A stretch of DNA of 64,000 nucleotides from JAAYPI01 sp963668615 (GCA_963668615.2 CAXXCL010000003.1:1-64000); one strand, 5' to 3'; positions 35,002 through 43,839 are shown, counted from the stretch's first letter. A program made the numbers and translations. The notes: generated from the sequence alone by a model not told the origin.

Positions 35002-35499
35002 ATGAAAAAATATGTGCTTCTTCTATTGGTACTTATCAATGCACAAATAATACTTGCTCAAACGAATACATTCATTAGCGAAAAAGAAATTGTAAGCCTT
35101 ATAAACTCGCTACGTACAGAAGGTTGTAAATGCGGAAATGAAGAGGTAAAACCTGTTACAGAAGTAATTTGGAGCAAGAAATTAGCTGAAATAGCACAAA
35201 AACACAGTCTACAATTGCACGATTATTCTGCACAAATGCAAACAAAAGATTTCGTTTACCTAAGTCATGTAGGTACCGATGGTTCTACCACTGAACAACG
35301 ATTGCAAAATGCCGGTTGTAAAACAAATTTAGTAGTCGAAAACATCGGATATGTAGAAGGCAAAGAAGATGCTATTGTTGATTATTGGATAAACAACCCC
35401 GAATCATGCAAAAACCTGATGAACAAAAAAGTAACGACAATCGGCATTGGTCGAGCAGAAAATTTTTGGACAATAATTCTAACAACCCCTATCTATTGA
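35002..35499 (+). CDS. secreted CAP-domain (SCP/PR1-like) protein
   Basis: 165 residues with a signal peptide (MKKYVLLLLVLINAQIILAQ). The mature part is a single CAP domain: EIVSLINSLRTEGCKCG, then IWSKKLAEIAQKHSLQLH, SHVGTDGSTTEQRLQNAGC, VVENIGYVEGKEDAIVDYWI, ESCKNLMNKKVTTIGIGRA. His65-like and Glu residues of the CAP cavity are present (the first His in AQKHSLQLHD, Glu in VVENIGY). Function of bacterial CAP proteins is mostly unknown. The Cys pairs could form disulfides in the periplasm. It lies alone between hppA (divergent) and pgk. Confidence 0.88.
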   Translation: MKKYVLLLLVLINAQIILAQTNTFISEKEIVSLINSLRTEGCKCGNEEVKPVTEVIWSKKLAEIAQKHSLQLHDYSAQMQTKDFVYLSHVGTDGSTTEQRLQNAGCKTNLVVENIGYVEGKEDAIVDYWINNPESCKNLMNKKVTTIGIGRAENFWTIILTTPIY

Positions 35500-35509
35500 A
35501 AATATTTTT

Positions 35510-35517
35510 TATCTTTG
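35510..35517 (+). promoter_or_regulatory. pgk -7 box
   Basis: TATCTTTG, matching TAnnTTTG, 46 bp before the pgk ATG. It starts 11 bp after the upstream stop. The -33 element is weak. Confidence 0.5.
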
Positions 35518-35562
35518 CGTGTTTAAATACGAAAAAATATATTAACCCTATAAATAACTGAT

Positions 35563-36822
35563 ATGCAAACAATTGACAATTTTAACTTTGCCGGCAAAAA
35601 GGCATTCGTTCGTGTAGATTTCAATGTGCCTGTAGATGAAAATTTCAACATCACAGACGATACTCGTATTCGTGCAGCATTGCCTACTTTGAAAAAAATA
35701 TTGAAAGATGGTGGTAGCTTAATCATTGCTTCACACATGGGTCGCCCGAAAAAAAATCCGGATCCTAAATATTCCTTGAAACACATTTTAGATCACGTTT
35801 CCAAATTATTAGGTATTGACGTAAAATTTGCCCCTGATTGTGCTCAGGCAGCTCAAGCTGTTGCAAGTCTAAAACCGGGAGAAGCTATCTTACTCGAAAA
35901 TCTTCGTTTTTATGCTGAAGAAGAAGGCAAAGCTCGTGGTTTGGCAGATGATGCAAGCGACGAAGAAAAAGCTGCTGCTAAAAAGGTAATAAAAGAAAGC
36001 CAAAAAGAATTTACAAAAACACTGGCTTCTTATGCCGATTGTTATGTAAACGATGCATTTGGAACAGCTCACCGTGCACACGCTTCTACTGCTTTAATTG
36101 CTAAATATTTTGACGAAAAAAACAAAATGTTCGGTTATTTAATGGAAAAAGAAGTTATTGCTGTTGAGAAAGTTATGACAGATACCGCTCGCCCATTTAC
36201 AGCTATTATGGGTGGTTCTAAGGTTTCTTCTAAAATCGACATTATCGAGAACCTTTTAACTAAGGTTGACAACTTGATTATTGCAGGTGGTATGACTTAC
36301 ACCTTTACAAAAGCCCTTGGTGGTAAAGTGGGTGGTTCTATTTGTGAAGAAGATAAATTGGATTTGGCTCTTGATTTATTGGAAAAGGCTAAAAAGAATG
36401 GTGTGAAAATGGTACTTGCAGTTGACGCCAAAATTGCTGATAGTTTTTCAAACGATGCAAAAACAAAATTCGTTCCTGTTGACGAAATTCCTGATGGATG
36501 GGAAGGTCTTGACATAGGCCCAAAGACAGAAGAAATATTTGCCGATGTTATAAAAAATTCTAAAACTATCCTTTGGAATGGTCCTACCGGCGTTTTTGAA
36601 TTTGAAAATTTCACAAGCGGTTCTCGTTCTGTTGCTAATGCCATCGTTGAAGCAACTAAAAAAGGAGCATTTTCTCTTGTAGGTGGCGGTGACTCTGTTG
36701 CTTGTGTAAACAAATTCGGTGTAGCCGACAAAGTAAGTTATGTATCTACCGGTGGCGGTGCACTACTTGAAGCTATCGAAGGTCGTGTATTACCGGGAAT
36801 CGAAGCTATTCGCGGCTATTAA
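35563..36822 (+). CDS. pgk: phosphoglycerate kinase
   Basis: 419 residues. N-terminal substrate domain: FVRVDFNVPVDE, ASHMGRPKKNPDPKYSL, LLENLRFYAEEEG with the family Arg residues, and DAFGTAHRAHAST. Nucleotide domain: MGGSKVSSKIDIIENLL, WNGPTGVFEFENF, and the glycine-rich GGGDSVACVNKFG followed by VSTGGGALLEAIEG. It interconverts 1,3-bisphosphoglycerate and 3-phosphoglycerate with ATP formation in glycolysis. Codon use is more biased than in neighbouring genes, as expected for high expression. Single transcription unit with a terminator 20 bp after the stop. Confidence 0.98.
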   Translation: MQTIDNFNFAGKKAFVRVDFNVPVDENFNITDDTRIRAALPTLKKILKDGGSLIIASHMGRPKKNPDPKYSLKHILDHVSKLLGIDVKFAPDCAQAAQAVASLKPGEAILLENLRFYAEEEGKARGLADDASDEEKAAAKKVIKESQKEFTKTLASYADCYVNDAFGTAHRAHASTALIAKYFDEKNKMFGYLMEKEVIAVEKVMTDTARPFTAIMGGSKVSSKIDIIENLLTKVDNLIIAGGMTYTFTKALGGKVGGSICEEDKLDLALDLLEKAKKNGVKMVLAVDAKIADSFSNDAKTKFVPVDEIPDGWEGLDIGPKTEEIFADVIKNSKTILWNGPTGVFEFENFTSGSRSVANAIVEATKKGAFSLVGGGDSVACVNKFGVADKVSYVSTGGGALLEAIEGRVLPGIEAIRGY

Positions 36823-36842
36823 TATTCCTATATTTTTCTATA

Positions 36843-36880
36843 AAAAAGGCTCTGTTGAAATAATCTAACGGAGCCTTTTT
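36843..36880. terminator. terminator between pgk and the HsdR-N protein gene
   Basis: AAAAAGGCTC (36843-36852) pairs with GAGCCTTTTT (36871-36880), the stem extended by GTT / AAC across one T-G pair. A-rich on the left and T-rich on the right, so it may serve both convergent genes. Confidence 0.8.
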
Positions 36881-36888
36881 GCTATAAA

Positions 36889-37338
36889 TTACAAATCCGA
36901 AAAGGCAGGTATATGATCTATAAATTCATAAGATTGCTTTTCGTAGTCTAATCGACAACAAAAATGTCTTTTACCGTTACTCACTAACAAATATCTCACG
37001 CACAATGTGCTGTTATAACGCATGATTTGTTCAAAAACAGCTTGCGTAATATTAACCGATGGAGCTTTGTATTCAATAATCATAACAGGCTCTTTAGCTG
37101 TATTATAAACGACTGTATCACACCTTTTTACGGTATTATTCAAATTCAACATACATTCATTAAAAAGCAAAGTTTTGGGGAACTGCTTTTCTTGCACTAA
37201 ATATTCGCAAAAATGCTGACGAACCATCTCTTCAGGAGTTGCACGCACATACTTACTTCTATATTTATCGAAAATATAAACGTTACCCTTTTCTTTTTTG
37301 ATGTGAAATGTATAACTTGGTAAGTTAAATTCTAACAT
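36889..37338 (-). CDS. stand-alone type I restriction HsdR N-terminal domain protein
   Basis: 149 residues, only the nuclease-like domain. Recognisable blocks: TPEEMVRQHFCEYLVQEKQF, then RCDTVVYNTAKEPVMIIEYK with the D...E-x-K signature, and VRYLLVSNGKRHFCCRL. Short proteins of this family are common single genes in Bacteroidota and are not tied to hsdM/hsdS. The PD-(D/E)XK residues are present, so a nuclease is possible, but no activity is established to my knowledge. It faces pgk head to tail and is divergent from the AMP nucleosidase gene with only 38 bp between starts, so the two share a promoter region. Confidence 0.85.
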   Translation of the reverse strand: MLEFNLPSYTFHIKKEKGNVYIFDKYRSKYVRATPEEMVRQHFCEYLVQEKQFPKTLLFNECMLNLNNTVKRCDTVVYNTAKEPVMIIEYKAPSVNITQAVFEQIMRYNSTLCVRYLLVSNGKRHFCCRLDYEKQSYEFIDHIPAFSDL

Positions 37339-37344
37339 TTTTAC

Positions 37345-37352
37345 TATTTTTG
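37345..37352 (+). promoter_or_regulatory. -7 box of the AMP nucleosidase gene
   Basis: TATTTTTG 25 bp before the ATG at 37377, inside the 38-bp divergent spacer. No good -33 element. Confidence 0.4.
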
Positions 37353-37376
37353 CTATTGTTTACAAAACACAAAAGT

Positions 37377-38144
37377 ATGAAAACAAAACAAGAAATCATA
37401 CAAAATTGGCTTCCTCGTTACACCGAGAGACCTTTGGAAGACTTTTCAAACCTCATCCTTCTTACAAATTTTAATCATTACGTTGATAAATTTGCCGAGT
37501 GGAATGGTGTACCGGTAAAAAACGGAAACATGCGAAATGCTTCTGCCAACGGAATTACTATTATTAATTTCGGAATGGGAAGTCCGAACGCCGCATTAAT
37601 TATGGACATTCTGCCAGCCATTAACCCAAGAGCAGTATTATTTTTGGGCAAATGTGGAGGACTAAAAGATAAGAACAAACTGGGTGATTATATTTTGCCA
37701 AGTGCTGCAATTAGAGGCGAAGGAACCTCTAATGACTATTTTCCACCCGAAATACCTGCTTTGCCGGCTTTTAGCCTCCAACGTGCCGTTTCTTCTAACA
37801 TTCGAGATTTAGGCAAAGATTACTGGACAGGAACGGTCTATACAACAAACCGCAGGGTTTGGGAACATGATGAAATTTTTTGCGAATATTTAAGAAAAAC
37901 AAGGGCAATGGCTGTTGATATGGAAACTGCCACGCTATTTTCAGTAGGGTTTCATAACAACATATCAATTGGTGCCCTTCTGTTAATTTCAGATATGCCA
38001 CTGCAAAAAGACGGCGTAAAAACATCGGAAAGTGACAAAAAAGTCACTTCGGATTTTGTAGATGAACACCTTAAAATAGGCATCAAATCTCTCAATTCAA
38101 TAAAAGATAACAGTAAAACTATCCGACATTTACGTTACGAATAA
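37377..38144 (+). CDS. amn: AMP nucleosidase
   Basis: 255 residues from the ATG at 37377; the earlier in-frame start at 37350 lies in the promoter. The fold is a nucleoside-phosphorylase type: GITIINFGMGSPNAALIMDI, LFLGKCGGLKDKNKLGDYIL, AAIRGEGTSNDYFPPEIPAL and the purine/ribose block AMAVDMETATLFSVGF, with GALLLISDMPL near the end. This matches the short AMP nucleosidase found in Bacteroidales, which hydrolyses AMP to adenine and ribose 5-phosphate. A related nucleosidase specificity cannot be excluded. It probably shares its transcript with holA, which starts 24 bp after its stop. Confidence 0.87.
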   Translation: MKTKQEIIQNWLPRYTERPLEDFSNLILLTNFNHYVDKFAEWNGVPVKNGNMRNASANGITIINFGMGSPNAALIMDILPAINPRAVLFLGKCGGLKDKNKLGDYILPSAAIRGEGTSNDYFPPEIPALPAFSLQRAVSSNIRDLGKDYWTGTVYTTNRRVWEHDEIFCEYLRKTRAMAVDMETATLFSVGFHNNISIGALLLISDMPLQKDGVKTSESDKKVTSDFVDEHLKIGIKSLNSIKDNSKTIRHLRYE

Positions 38145-38168
38145 TCATTTTAAAAATTCAAGATAACA

Positions 38169-39185
38169 TTGGCAAAACAAGAACTTACATACCAACAAAT
38201 TATCAAGCAAATACATGAACGTAAGTTTGCACCTGTTTATCTACTAATGGGCGAAGAGCCTTATTACATTGATTTAATTACCTATTTGATTGAAAATACT
38301 GCGTTGACACCTGACGAACAAACGATGAACCAAATCGTTCGTTATGGAAAAGATACTGATGTTAAAACCATTATTAACGAGTGCCGACGGTTTCCGATGA
38401 TGTCTTCCCATCAGGTAATTGTTTTGAAAGAGGCTCAAATGATGGATAAAATCGAGGAGCTTGAATTATATTTGCAAAAACCCCAACCTACTACCATCTT
38501 AGTCATTGCCTACAAATACAAAAGTGCAGATAAAAGAAAAAAATGGACATTGTTGGCAGAACAACATGGCGTTGTTTATAATTCGCAAAAATTGCGTGAT
38601 TATGAACTTCCAACGTTTATAGAAAATCTTTTGAAGGAAAAAAATATCGGAATTGATACAAAAGGAGTAAATATGCTTACCGAATTTATCGGTAACGATT
38701 TAAGTCAACTGATAAGTGTCATTAATAAATTGAGTATTTTATTACCCCAAGATAAAAAAAATATTACGCCTGAATTAATCGAAAAAAACATTGGAATTAG
38801 CAAAGACTACAATGCTTTTGAATTAATTAACGCATTAATTAACAGAGATGTATTGAAATCAAATCGTATTGCACTCTATTTTGGTCAAAATGAAAAAGAG
38901 CATCCTATTCAAGCAACTCTTGCCGTACTTTTTAATTATTTTTCCAACCTCATGTGTTACCATTACCTGACAAACAAAGACAATGCAAACGTGGTAAAAG
39001 AGCTGAAAATTAATCCTTACTTTGTAAAAGATTATGTCCTTGGTGCAAAAAATTTCAATAAAATGCAAAATTTCAAAATCATATCTTACATCAGGGAATA
39101 TGACGCAAAATCGAAAGGGATTGGCAATAGCTCAGCAAGTGGAGGAGAACTAATCAAAGAGCTTGTTTTTAAAATTCTGCACTAA
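38169..39185 (+). CDS. holA: DNA polymerase III subunit delta
   Basis: 338 residues, starting at a TTG codon (38169) that gives MAKQELTYQQIIKQIHERKF; no ATG lies nearby in frame before conserved sequence. Hallmarks: VYLLMGEEPYYIDLITYLIE, RRFPMMSSHQVIVLKEAQMM, LVIAYKYKSADKRKKW, LTEFIGNDLSQLISVINKL and DYNAFELINALINRDV. Delta opens the sliding clamp as part of the clamp loader. The stop overlaps that of the convergent AlkD-like gene by 4 bp, leaving no room for a terminator. Confidence 0.92.
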   Translation: MAKQELTYQQIIKQIHERKFAPVYLLMGEEPYYIDLITYLIENTALTPDEQTMNQIVRYGKDTDVKTIINECRRFPMMSSHQVIVLKEAQMMDKIEELELYLQKPQPTTILVIAYKYKSADKRKKWTLLAEQHGVVYNSQKLRDYELPTFIENLLKEKNIGIDTKGVNMLTEFIGNDLSQLISVINKLSILLPQDKKNITPELIEKNIGISKDYNAFELINALINRDVLKSNRIALYFGQNEKEHPIQATLAVLFNYFSNLMCYHYLTNKDNANVVKELKINPYFVKDYVLGAKNFNKMQNFKIISYIREYDAKSKGIGNSSASGGELIKELVFKILH

Positions 39186-39850
39186 AAAAACAGTAACGAG
39201 GATAATTCTTCATACACCCATCGTTTCACTTCATTTAAATCGTTTCTAAAGCTCTGCATTTGAGCGAACAGAGAAAGAGCCTTACTCTTATCTTTTTCTG
39301 AAACAAAAAGACAAAAATTAACAAAAACCTGTCCCATTTTGGGAGTGAAATCAATATTTTCAAAAGAAAACAAGCTGTTAATTTCAACTATATCTATGTT
39401 TTTCTTGAGACACTGAGTGGCCAAAATGTATGCGGACATTATTTCCTTTTCATTTCGTGACCCTCGCCATTTTTGTATAATTTCTTTCACAAATGGCGAA
39501 TCTACAAACAAAAAAACACAAGAAAAATCGATTAATTCGACAGAATGACACTCAGCAAGCCACTTATCAATTTGAGGTAACGTTAATTTTTCGGCAGGAT
39601 ATAGTAAGATGGCTAAAATTTTCGTTTCCCTAATGGGCAGATTCCACAAATGCCGAGCCAACACATCATCTTTTTCATAGGTATCGGCTAACTGTTTAAG
39701 TACCGGCAAAGAAACACCATAATTTAATTTATAACGTAGTCCCTTTTCTTTCATTGAATCCGAAACAACACCATTCATGGTCAAATGAAGTTGACGTTTA
39801 ATTGCAATTATTTTATTTTCAATGCTTTCGTTATAGGGCAAATAGTTCAT
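39182..39850 (-). CDS. DNA alkylation repair protein (AlkD-like HEAT-repeat)
   Basis: 222 residues made of helical HEAT-like repeats: KGLRYKLNYGVSLPVLKQLA, LARHLWNLPIRETKILAILL, LIDFSCVFLFVDSPFVKEII, and a C-terminal basic helix LNEVKRWVYEELSS. This matches the AlkD-related family annotated for DNA alkylation repair in Bacteroidota. AlkD excises alkylated purines by wrapping DNA with the HEAT array. The key Trp/Asp/Arg residues of AlkD cannot be placed with certainty in this diverged member, so glycosylase activity is an inference. Convergent with holA. Confidence 0.75.
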   Translation of the reverse strand: MNYLPYNESIENKIIAIKRQLHLTMNGVVSDSMKEKGLRYKLNYGVSLPVLKQLADTYEKDDVLARHLWNLPIRETKILAILLYPAEKLTLPQIDKWLAECHSVELIDFSCVFLFVDSPFVKEIIQKWRGSRNEKEIMSAYILATQCLKKNIDIVEINSLFSFENIDFTPKMGQVFVNFCLFVSEKDKSKALSLFAQMQSFRNDLNEVKRWVYEELSSLLFF

Positions 39851-39943
39851 ATTGTTAATTTAAGATTTGCAAAGATACCTATTTTGCATAGGTTTGCTAA
39901 CACAGAACACATGAAAATCTTTTCGAGAAAAACAGCAAGGGTA

Positions 39944-39974
39944 TTGCACAAAAAAAAACAAAACATTACCTTTG
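39944..39974 (+). promoter_or_regulatory. tRNA-His promoter
   Basis: TTG (39944-39946), 20 nt, TACCTTTG (39967-39974), 18 bp before the tRNA 5' end. Confidence 0.65.
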
Positions 39975-39991
39975 TGGCGTTTAAAATTAAT

Positions 39992-40066
<75 letters not shown>

Positions 40067-40090
40067 CAAAGTTATTTTAGCCATTTAAAG

Positions 40091-40125
40091 GAGGTTTAAT
40101 TTGAATTCAAATTAAACCTCTTTTT
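40091..40125 (+). terminator. tRNA-His terminator
   Basis: A perfect 30-bp palindrome (40091-40120; GAGGTTTAATTTGAA and its complement) followed by T5. Confidence 0.85.
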
Positions 40126-40126
40126 A

Positions 40127-40506
40127 TTAAAAAAGACGACCGCAAATTCCTTAATGTTAAACGATTCATCTCATAAACCCTTAAGAAATAATACAGCCGT
40201 CTATATCACAAGTAACGCCTGAAACGTCAAACCCATTCAAAATCACCAAAACATATAAAATGGATTCTTTGCTCCATCAATATAGTAATGCATTTTTTCA
40301 ACAAAAAAAATCTTACACAACCTTTATTTTGCAGACACTCTTTATTCAATATTGAATTCTACTAGAAATGTCTTCAAATATAATATTTAAATATTTAAAA
40401 GGTTTAATTTTAACCTAAAAAACACTTTTCTACCATTATTATTGTTTTTATACTCTAATTGCAATCAAAATCTTCCTTTCAAAACTCATTTTCCAAAAAT
40501 ATTACC
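40127..40506. other. intergenic before thrS, no gene seen
   Basis: About 380 bases of A+T-rich sequence with no supported gene. On the minus strand, about 30 codons ending at 40185-40187 stay open (including GFDVSGVTCDIDGCIIS), but they have no start and are too few to call. Confidence 0.5.
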
Positions 40507-40514
40507 TAACTTTG
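40507..40514 (+). promoter_or_regulatory. thrS -7 box
   Basis: TAACTTTG, matching TAnnTTTG, 36 bp before the thrS ATG. The -33 element is weak. Confidence 0.5.
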
Positions 40515-40550
40515 TGGCTTTAGTATTTTTAGAATCTTTAGGTAACAAAT

Positions 40551-42497
40551 ATGATTAACATTACATTTCCAGATGGTTCTGTACGTCAATATGACAAAGG
40601 AATTACAGGCTTACAGATAGCCGAAAGTATAAGTCAACGCTTAGCACAAGAGATTATTGCTGTTGGAGTAAATGACACCGTTACAGAAGTTAACAGACCC
40701 ATAACGACAGATGCTGGCATAAAGCTGTACAAATGGGAAGATAACGAAGGGAAACACGCTTTTTGGCACACTTCTGCTCACCTTATGGCAGAAGCCTTGC
40801 AAGAATTATATCCAAACATTAAATTTGGAATTGGACCAGCCATTGAAAGTGGTTTCTACTACGATATTGATACAGAAGAATATAGCATAAAAGAAACAGA
40901 TTTCCCCACTATCGAAGCAAAAATAGCAGAAATAGTAGATCGCAAAGAGAATGTAGTGCGTGAAGAAATTTCAAAAGCCGATGCATTAACATTATTCTCT
41001 TCAAAAAACGAGACCTACAAAGTTGAACTCATCAACGATTTAGAAGACGGTACAATTACATTGTACAAACAAGGTAATTTTGTGGACTTGTGTAAAGGTC
41101 CTCACCTTACTAACACTGCTGATATCAAGGCATTTAAACTTCTTAGTCTCGCCGGTGCCTATTGGCGTGGTGATGAAAAAAGAAAACAGTTGACACGCAT
41201 CTATGGTATTTCATTCCCAAAGAAAAAAATGTTGGATGAGTACTTAACCTTTTTGGAAGAAGCAAAAAAGCGTGACCACCGAAAAATTGGGAAAGAAATG
41301 GAACTTTTTGCTTTTTCTCAATCGGTAGGACAAGGTTTACCTTTATGGCTACCAAAAGGAACAATGTTACGCGACCAGTTGGAAGATTTCTTAAAAAAAG
41401 TACAAAAAAAATACGGATACTTACAAGTTCGTACTCCTCATATTGGGCTGAAAGACCTTTGGGTAACATCAGGTCATTATGCAAAATATGGTAAAGATTC
41501 TTTTCAACCAATACACACGCCGCAGGAAGGTGAGGAATATTTGTTAAAACCAATGAATTGCCCTCATCACTGTGAAATATACAAGACAGCTCCCCGCTCC
41601 TACAAAGATTTACCTCTTCGTTATGCAGAATTCGGAACTGTTTATCGTTACGAACAAAGTGGTGAGCTACACGGACTTACACGCGTACGTAGTTTTACTC
41701 AGGATGATGCACACATTTTCTGCCGTCCAGACCAATTGAAAGATGAATTTATGAAGGTTATGGATATTATCTTCATTATCTTTAGAGCTCTCAATTTTGA
41801 AAATTTCGAAGCTCAAATTTCTTTACGCGACCCAAATAACAGGGAAAAATATATCGGTAGTGATGAAAACTGGGAAAAATCAGAACAAGCTATCGTTGAA
41901 GCTTGTAAAGCAAAGGGATTACCGGCAAAAGTAGAACTTGGAGAAGCAGCATTCTATGGTCCTAAACTTGACTTTATGGTAAAAGATGCTATCGGTCGTC
42001 GTTGGCAATTAGGAACAATTCAAGTCGATTATAACTTGCCTGAACGCTTCGAATTAGAATACACAGGTTCGGACAACCAAAAACACCGTCCGGTTATGAT
42101 TCATCGTGCACCTTTTGGTTCTATGGAACGTTTTGTCGCTGTTCTTATCGAACATACAGGAGGTAAATTTCCTCTTTGGCTCACTCCAGATCAAGTTGTT
42201 ATTCTACCTATCAGTGAAAAATACAACGATTATGCAAAACAAGTTACAGATACTCTCGTTATGCAAGACATACGTGCAACTTTAGATGATCGTAACGAAA
42301 AAATAGGAAGAAAAATTCGTGACAATGAATTAAAGAAAATACCTTATATGATTATCGTTGGTGAAAAAGAAACTGAAAACCAAGAAATATCTGTCCGCAA
42401 ACAAGGCGACGGAGATAAGGGAACATTCAAAGTTGAAGATTTTGCAAAAATGATAAACGAAGAAGTAAATCAAATGACAAAGAAATTTCTATCTTAA
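40551..42497 (+). CDS. thrS: threonyl-tRNA synthetase
   Basis: 648 residues, normal length. The TGS domain (INITFPDGSVRQYDKGITGL) is followed by the editing domain with HTSAHLMAEALQ and GFYYDIDTE, then the class II core: motif 2 block RYAEFGTVYRYEQSGELHGL, the zinc Cys in PMNCPHHCEIY, RVRSFTQDDAHIFC, and motif 3 around MIHRAPFGSMERFVAVLIEH. The anticodon domain closes the protein (VVILPISEKYNDYAKQV). It charges tRNA-Thr. It leads the cluster thrS - PepSY-like gene - infC - rpmI - rplT; in many bacteria thrS adjoins infC. Confidence 0.97.
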   Translation: MINITFPDGSVRQYDKGITGLQIAESISQRLAQEIIAVGVNDTVTEVNRPITTDAGIKLYKWEDNEGKHAFWHTSAHLMAEALQELYPNIKFGIGPAIESGFYYDIDTEEYSIKETDFPTIEAKIAEIVDRKENVVREEISKADALTLFSSKNETYKVELINDLEDGTITLYKQGNFVDLCKGPHLTNTADIKAFKLLSLAGAYWRGDEKRKQLTRIYGISFPKKKMLDEYLTFLEEAKKRDHRKIGKEMELFAFSQSVGQGLPLWLPKGTMLRDQLEDFLKKVQKKYGYLQVRTPHIGLKDLWVTSGHYAKYGKDSFQPIHTPQEGEEYLLKPMNCPHHCEIYKTAPRSYKDLPLRYAEFGTVYRYEQSGELHGLTRVRSFTQDDAHIFCRPDQLKDEFMKVMDIIFIIFRALNFENFEAQISLRDPNNREKYIGSDENWEKSEQAIVEACKAKGLPAKVELGEAAFYGPKLDFMVKDAIGRRWQLGTIQVDYNLPERFELEYTGSDNQKHRPVMIHRAPFGSMERFVAVLIEHTGGKFPLWLTPDQVVILPISEKYNDYAKQVTDTLVMQDIRATLDDRNEKIGRKIRDNELKKIPYMIIVGEKETENQEISVRKQGDGDKGTFKVEDFAKMINEEVNQMTKKFLS

Positions 42498-42517
42498 AAC
42501 CCATAAAAAGAAATAAC

Positions 42518-42961
42518 ATGAAAAAGAAAATTGCATTATTTCTAGCATTGTCGCTATCAGGCACATGCTATATGTACGGAAAAGAAGCCAAAGTTACATT
42601 TGAACAATTACCCCAAAAGGCACAAACATTTGTTAATGCAAACTTTAAAGAACAACCTATTAAGGAAATTGTAAAATATACAGAGGAAGAAATAGATACG
42701 TATAAGGTTTCTCTAAAAAATAAAACAGCAATTGAATTTGACCAAACAGGAACATGGAATGAAGTAAAAGTAAAAAAAGGAGCAATTCCGAATACTTTAT
42801 TACCAACTGCCATCTCCGAATATATAAAAACCAACTACTCATCAATGCCTATCAAAGAGGTCGAAAATGATGGATATAACATAGAGGTAAAACTCAAAAA
42901 TAATATGGAACTTGACTTCAATGTTGATGGTGAATTAGTAAAAAAAGAGGTGCAAAAATAA
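42518..42961 (+). CDS. secreted PepSY-like protein
   Basis: 147 residues with a signal peptide (MKKKIALFLALSLSGTCYMYG). The rest consists of two similar beta-alpha units typical of the PepSY-like (DUF2874) family: VTFEQLPQKAQTFVNANF, IKEIVKYTEEEIDTYKVSLK, then LPTAISEYIKTNYSSMPIKE and YNIEVKLKNNMELDFNVDGE. Such proteins are periplasmic and of unknown function; an inhibitor or sensor role has been proposed for the fold in general. It is inserted between thrS and infC, 20 bp after thrS. The infC promoter follows its stop, so infC can be expressed separately. Confidence 0.85.
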   Translation: MKKKIALFLALSLSGTCYMYGKEAKVTFEQLPQKAQTFVNANFKEQPIKEIVKYTEEEIDTYKVSLKNKTAIEFDQTGTWNEVKVKKGAIPNTLLPTAISEYIKTNYSSMPIKEVENDGYNIEVKLKNNMELDFNVDGELVKKEVQK

Positions 42962-42997
42962 ATTTAAAATAAAGTTTCATTTTTAACAAAAAAGGCG

Positions 42998-43005
42998 TAT
43001 ATTTG
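42998..43005 (+). promoter_or_regulatory. infC-rpmI-rplT -7 box
   Basis: TATATTTG, a full match to TAnnTTTG, with a weak -33 (TTTC near 42975). Transcription from here would leave a leader of about 45 nt before the infC start. Confidence 0.6.
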
Positions 43006-43041
43006 CACGCCCAAAACGAGTCATTTTTACAAAATTTAATT

Positions 43042-43047
43042 AGGAGG
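43042..43047 (+). promoter_or_regulatory. Shine-Dalgarno AGGAGG of infC
   Basis: A full AGGAGG lies 9 nt before the proposed ATA start at 43057. Strong Shine-Dalgarno sequences are rare in this phylum, and this one helps decide the start. Confidence 0.65.
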
Positions 43048-43056
43048 ACGTTCACA

Positions 43057-43614
43057 ATAGCTAAAGTATTTATACCGAGAAACAACACTAAGCCTCACCC
43101 AAAAGAGGAAGCACACGCAACAAATGGTGCTATACGAGCAAAAGAAGTTCGTTTAGTGGGAGATAATGTAGAACCCGGTATCTACACAAATGAAGAAGCA
43201 AAAAAAATAGCAGAGGATCTAGATCTTGACCTTGTTGAGATTTCACCTAATGCTGAACCTCCTGTTTGTAGAGTGATTGATTACTCTAAATTTCTTTATC
43301 AACAAAAGAAAAAGGAAAAAGAGCAAAAAGCAAAAACAGCCAAAGTTGTCCTCAAAGAAATTAGGTTCGGACCCCAAACCGATGAGCATGATTATAACTT
43401 CAAATTAAAACATGCAATTAAGTTTTTAGAGGAAGGGTCGAAACTAAAAGCTTATGTTTTTTTCAAAGGACGTTCAATCCTCTTTAAAGAACAAGGTGAA
43501 GTGCTATTACTTCGTTTTGCTAATGATTTGGAAGATTATGGAAAAGTAGAACAATTGCCTCTTTTGGAAGGAAAGAGGATGATAATTATGATATCTCCAA
43601 AAAAGAAAAAATGA
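43057..43614 (+). CDS. infC: translation initiation factor IF-3
   Basis: 185 residues if translation starts at the ATA codon 43057. The frame is open to 43003 but that part overlaps the -7 box and cannot be translated from this transcript. AGGAGG 9 nt upstream and the known use of rare start codons (ATT, ATA, ATC) by infC in other bacteria support this choice; no ATG or GTG lies in frame before the conserved AIRAKEVRLVGDNVEPGIYT. Then follow DLDLVEISPNAEPPVCRVID, the basic linker (YQQKKKEKEQKAKTAK), and the C-domain KEIRFGPQTDEHDYNFKLKH. IF-3 prevents subunit association and rejects non-canonical starts, which would let it repress its own mRNA. Confidence 0.9.
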   Translation: MAKVFIPRNNTKPHPKEEAHATNGAIRAKEVRLVGDNVEPGIYTNEEAKKIAEDLDLDLVEISPNAEPPVCRVIDYSKFLYQQKKKEKEQKAKTAKVVLKEIRFGPQTDEHDYNFKLKHAIKFLEEGSKLKAYVFFKGRSILFKEQGEVLLLRFANDLEDYGKVEQLPLLEGKRMIIMISPKKKK

Positions 43615-43641
43615 TTTTTTATTAATTTAATATACACAGAA

Positions 43642-43839
43642 ATGCCAAAAATGAAAACTAATTCCGGTGCTAAAAAAAGGTTCACCCTTACCGGATCAGG
43701 AAAAATCAAGAGAAAGCATGCATTTAAAAGGCACATCTTGACAAAGAAAACAACAAAAGCAAAAAGAAATTTAACTCATTTTGGACTAGTTGACCAAAAG
43801 GACAAAAATAGCGTTAAATTATTACTTGCTCTTAAGTAG
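43642..43839 (+). CDS. rpmI: 50S ribosomal protein L35 (bL35)
   Basis: 65 residues, MPKMKTNSGAKKRFTLTGSG, then KIKRKHAFKRHILTKKTTKA: the standard L35 sequence, highly basic. It lies 27 bp after infC and is part of the infC-rpmI-rplT operon. Confidence 0.97.
   Translation: MPKMKTNSGAKKRFTLTGSGKIKRKHAFKRHILTKKTTKAKRNLTHFGLVDQKDKNSVKLLLALK

Noticed and set aside
40091..40120. 30-bp palindrome as an operator
   Set aside because: It is followed by T5 directly after tRNA-His and is explained as a terminator.
40127..40506. Possible gene remnant or riboswitch before thrS
   Set aside because: Only about 30 open minus-strand codons and no T-box or other leader structure could be recognised.
43003..43056. 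Upstream start for infC
   Set aside because: This stretch overlaps the -7 box and transcription start, so it cannot be in the main transcript.
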